Below are positions 62,415-64,000 of a DNA stretch of 64,000 nucleotides, piece after piece. Numbering within the stretch: position 1 is the first letter of the stretch; each line of letters begins with the position of its first letter. The DNA is from Planctomycetota bacterium. Lineage in GTDB: Bacteria; Planctomycetota; PLA2. The notes beneath the pieces were generated by a model. It was not told where the DNA came from and ran no database searches. It was given only the letters and a program-made list of their open reading frames with translations. A program made the translations under genes and the position numbers. The DNA lies in NCBI GenBank assembly GCA_021776735.1, contig JAJFFH010000057.1, positions 55,000-118,999 on the forward strand, given 5' to 3'.

Positions 62415-63641
62415 ATCGTTGCGGAGACGCGGTATCCCGTGGCGTTCGCGAAACCGGCCGCGGCCTCGGATGGCGGCTGGTTCGTCCTGAGCATCTCGAT
62501 CGACTCGCACATCCGGTTGGCGAAGCTGGACGCGGATTTCGCTCCGATCTGGCAAGCCCGCATCGGCGACGCGAATGCGGCGGAAAACAGGGGGATCGAC
62601 GTCATGGGCAACGGCGAGGGCGGCTGCGTGATCGCCGCCAATACGACGCAGTTCGGCGGCGGCGACATCTGCTTCGCCCGGATCTGCCCCAACCTTTGGC
62701 TGGTCGGTTTCGACGCCGACGGCAACGTCGCATGGCAGCGGAGCTATTCCTCGAGAGTCTCGGACGAGTGCTGCGATCTTTTGGCGACCGACGATGGCGG
62801 CATCCTGCTCACGGCCTACAGCGATGCGTTTCACTACCCGCAGGAAGACGCTTGGCTCTTCAAGCTCGACGTCGTCGGCCTCTTGTCGGAGTCCTGCCCG
62901 AGTTCCATCGCCGCCGCAACCGACGGGACGTTCTCGACGCTCGTCGGCGGCGTGATCGAGGAGGCCGAGAGCGCTGTGTCGGGCGCCACCGTCAGCACCG
63001 GCGCCATCGCCTTGGGCTCGACACCGCACCCGCTACTCACCGGCATCGCGTGCGTGGGCGTGGGTACCGCCGGTCCGCCACCGGCCAACGGCGACCCGGT
63101 CCCGACGTTCGGCACCTCGATCGCCGCGCCCGAGACCGACGAGCCGATCACGTTCGACGCAACGGCCAGCCAGGACGACGGCACGATTGTGAGCTACGAC
63201 TGGGATTTCGAGAACGACGGAACCTTCGACGCGACGGGCACGGTCGTCAATCATGCCTACACGGCCGCCGGCACGTTCACGGCGCGGCTGCGGGTGACCG
63301 ACAACGGTGGCAGGACCGCCGAGACGACGCGCGAGATCACGGTCACGCCCGCGGCGCCGGCCGGCCCGTCGATCACCATCAAGTTCATGGGCGTCGGTGG
63401 CGCACAAGTCGATGTGCGCATTAGCGGCGAAACCGAAGTATGCACGACCGACTGCACGCTGGCGGCCCCCGCCAATCAACGGGTGCGCATCGAAGTCTTC
63501 ACAAACGACGGCACGATCTTCGACCACTGGGTCGGCTGCGACCAGGACTTCGGCGAAGAAGGCTGCCTCGTGGACATCGGCACGACCCCGCGAACGGTGG
63601 AAGTCCACCTCGCCCCGGAGTAACGATCGAAAAACGTGCCC

Positions 63642-63685
63642 GGTACCGTGCCATGCCCGGTACCGTGCCAGGCAATCCTGCTGTC
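63642..63685. repeat. REP-like copies upstream of RAYT 2
   Basis: GGTACCGTGCC at 63642-63652, then GGTACCGTGCCAGGCAATCC + TGCTGTC at 63659-63685: same family as the 53-kb and 60-kb hairpins, about 150 bp from the RAYT start. Confidence 0.8.
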
Positions 63686-63829
63686 GCTATCGCGCCAATC
63701 GCGCCAATCGCATGGCCGCCCGGCGCCGCAAATTTTTTTATCCGGCCACAACCTCCTTCCCTCGCGTCAGTTGCAACGATCCAATCCAGTGGTGGCCGAC
63801 CCGTTTTGCGTCTATGGGGTGAGAACCCA

Positions 63830-64000
63830 ATGCCCCGCCGCCCCCGAGAAGACGCCCCCGACACTTGGCATCACGTCATGAACCGCGGCCTCGCCCGCCG
63901 CACGCTCCTCGAAACCGACGCGGACCGCCGGTACTTCCTGGCGCTCGTCGCCCGCGAAGCCCGCCGCGGTCGCATCGAAGTCCACGCCTTCAGCCTGATG
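63830..64000 (+). CDS. REP-associated tyrosine transposase, 5' part (runs off the window)
   Basis: 57 codons visible from the ATG at 63830. The opening MPRRPREDAPDTWHHVMNRG with GRIEVHAFSLM further on is clearly homologous to the RAYT at 26001 (DEPGAWHHVMNRG, GEIEVHAYCLM) but diverged. The HUH motif and catalytic tyrosine lie beyond the end. Its nearest repeats belong to the GCCAGGTAATCCTGCTGCC family, not to the family around RAYT 1, which suggests each enzyme has its own target repeats. Confidence 0.88.
   Translation, partial: MPRRPREDAPDTWHHVMNRGLARRTLLETDADRRYFLALVAREARRGRIEVHAFSLM

Larger units (their letters stand above)
60796..63623 (+). pseudogene. Propeller-PKD lipoprotein gene broken by a frameshift
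   Basis: ATG at 60796 begins a lipoprotein signal (MAKFRTLVFLLSVTLLGGC). Repeats with W-x-RTYG, TxDGGF(I/V)xxG and similar blocks indicate a beta-propeller (delta-60/SBBP-like). The first frame runs to about 61465 (SLADGATVAAQ) and then decays into RTTTTAASS; the next frame carries on at once with AGVVVDTDDYNRSIFD and RATGDGGFVAVGED to the stop at 63623. Near the C-terminus is a PKD domain (PITFDATASQDDGTIVSYDWDF). One base is in excess or missing near 61465, by mutation or sequence error. As an intact protein it would be about 940 residues. Confidence 0.75.

Noticed and set aside
1..64000. tRNA, rRNA, CRISPR arrays, prophage or conjugation modules
   Set aside because: I looked for TPsiC-like GGTTCGA contexts, spaced direct repeats and hallmark genes and found none that hold up.

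Overview
The window is GC-rich, densely coded DNA without rRNA, tRNA or CRISPR. Its gene content fits a Gram-negative bacterium with a large genome, most likely a deep-branching Planctomycetota and less likely an acidobacterium or myxobacterium. Evidence for this is the set of very large secreted proteins (HEAT repeats, FG-GAP/UnbV, carboxypeptidase-regulatory domains, LamG plus metzincin), prepilin-like proteins, four-helix-bundle (23S-IVP) remnants, many GTG starts and weak Shine-Dalgarno sites. The taxon is an inference; no marker gene is present.

Layout. 0-3.7 kb: a beta-propeller/TPR protein, two coupled lipoproteins, a HAD phosphatase. 3.3-11.6 kb (minus): a translationally coupled B12-mutase operon, icmF - methylmalonyl-CoA mutase small - large - meaB - hypothetical. 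Divergent from it is a Fic domain fused to a HxGH nucleotidyltransferase. 13.3-15.6 kb: radical SAM enzyme plus Gfo/Idh/MocA oxidoreductase. 15.6-19 kb: a small Gly-rich protein, a HerA-like ATPase and a DUF3465 protein. 19.2-21.5 kb: a truncated RHS protein abutting a HEAT protein without a clear 5' end. 21.5-25.6 kb: ettA and a secreted regulatory-domain protein. 25.7-27.3 kb: a RAYT transposase flanked by inverted repeats. 27.3-35 kb: HEAT protein, GH114-like protein, a small lipoprotein, a ligD/ku end-joining pair, a MerR-TPR fusion. 35.5-37.4 kb: acyl-CoA dehydrogenase. 37.4-39.3 kb: decayed four-helix-bundle genes with hexamer arrays. 39-47 kb: metzincin lipoprotein, prepilin-like protein, methyltransferase, beta-lactamase-like hydrolase, tag, coiled-coil protein, SYLF lipoprotein, AlkZ-like glycosylase. 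47-52.3 kb: a giant secreted metzincin. 53-55 kb: amidohydrolase and terpenoid-toroid protein, then a MITE-like element. 55.3-60.4 kb: UnbV/TPR protein coupled to a multiheme cytochrome. 60.8-63.6 kb: a frameshifted propeller-PKD lipoprotein. The window ends inside a second RAYT.

The strongest unexplained signal is a short dispersed repeat, core ACGGACGGCGAT, extended GCNNACGGACGGCGATG. I count 22 exact cores on the two strands plus 7 copies of AAGGACGGCGAT and several one-mismatch copies. About half of the exact copies lie in the roughly one tenth of the window that is intergenic. The rest are read in different frames in linkers, signal peptides and protein ends. Some are inverted pairs, and two copies flank one gene. 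Density and placement resemble DNA-uptake sequences (DUS/USS) more than a transposon. Besides this there is a REP-like family (GCCAGGTAATCCTGCTGCC) close to the second RAYT, and a different repeat family around the first RAYT.
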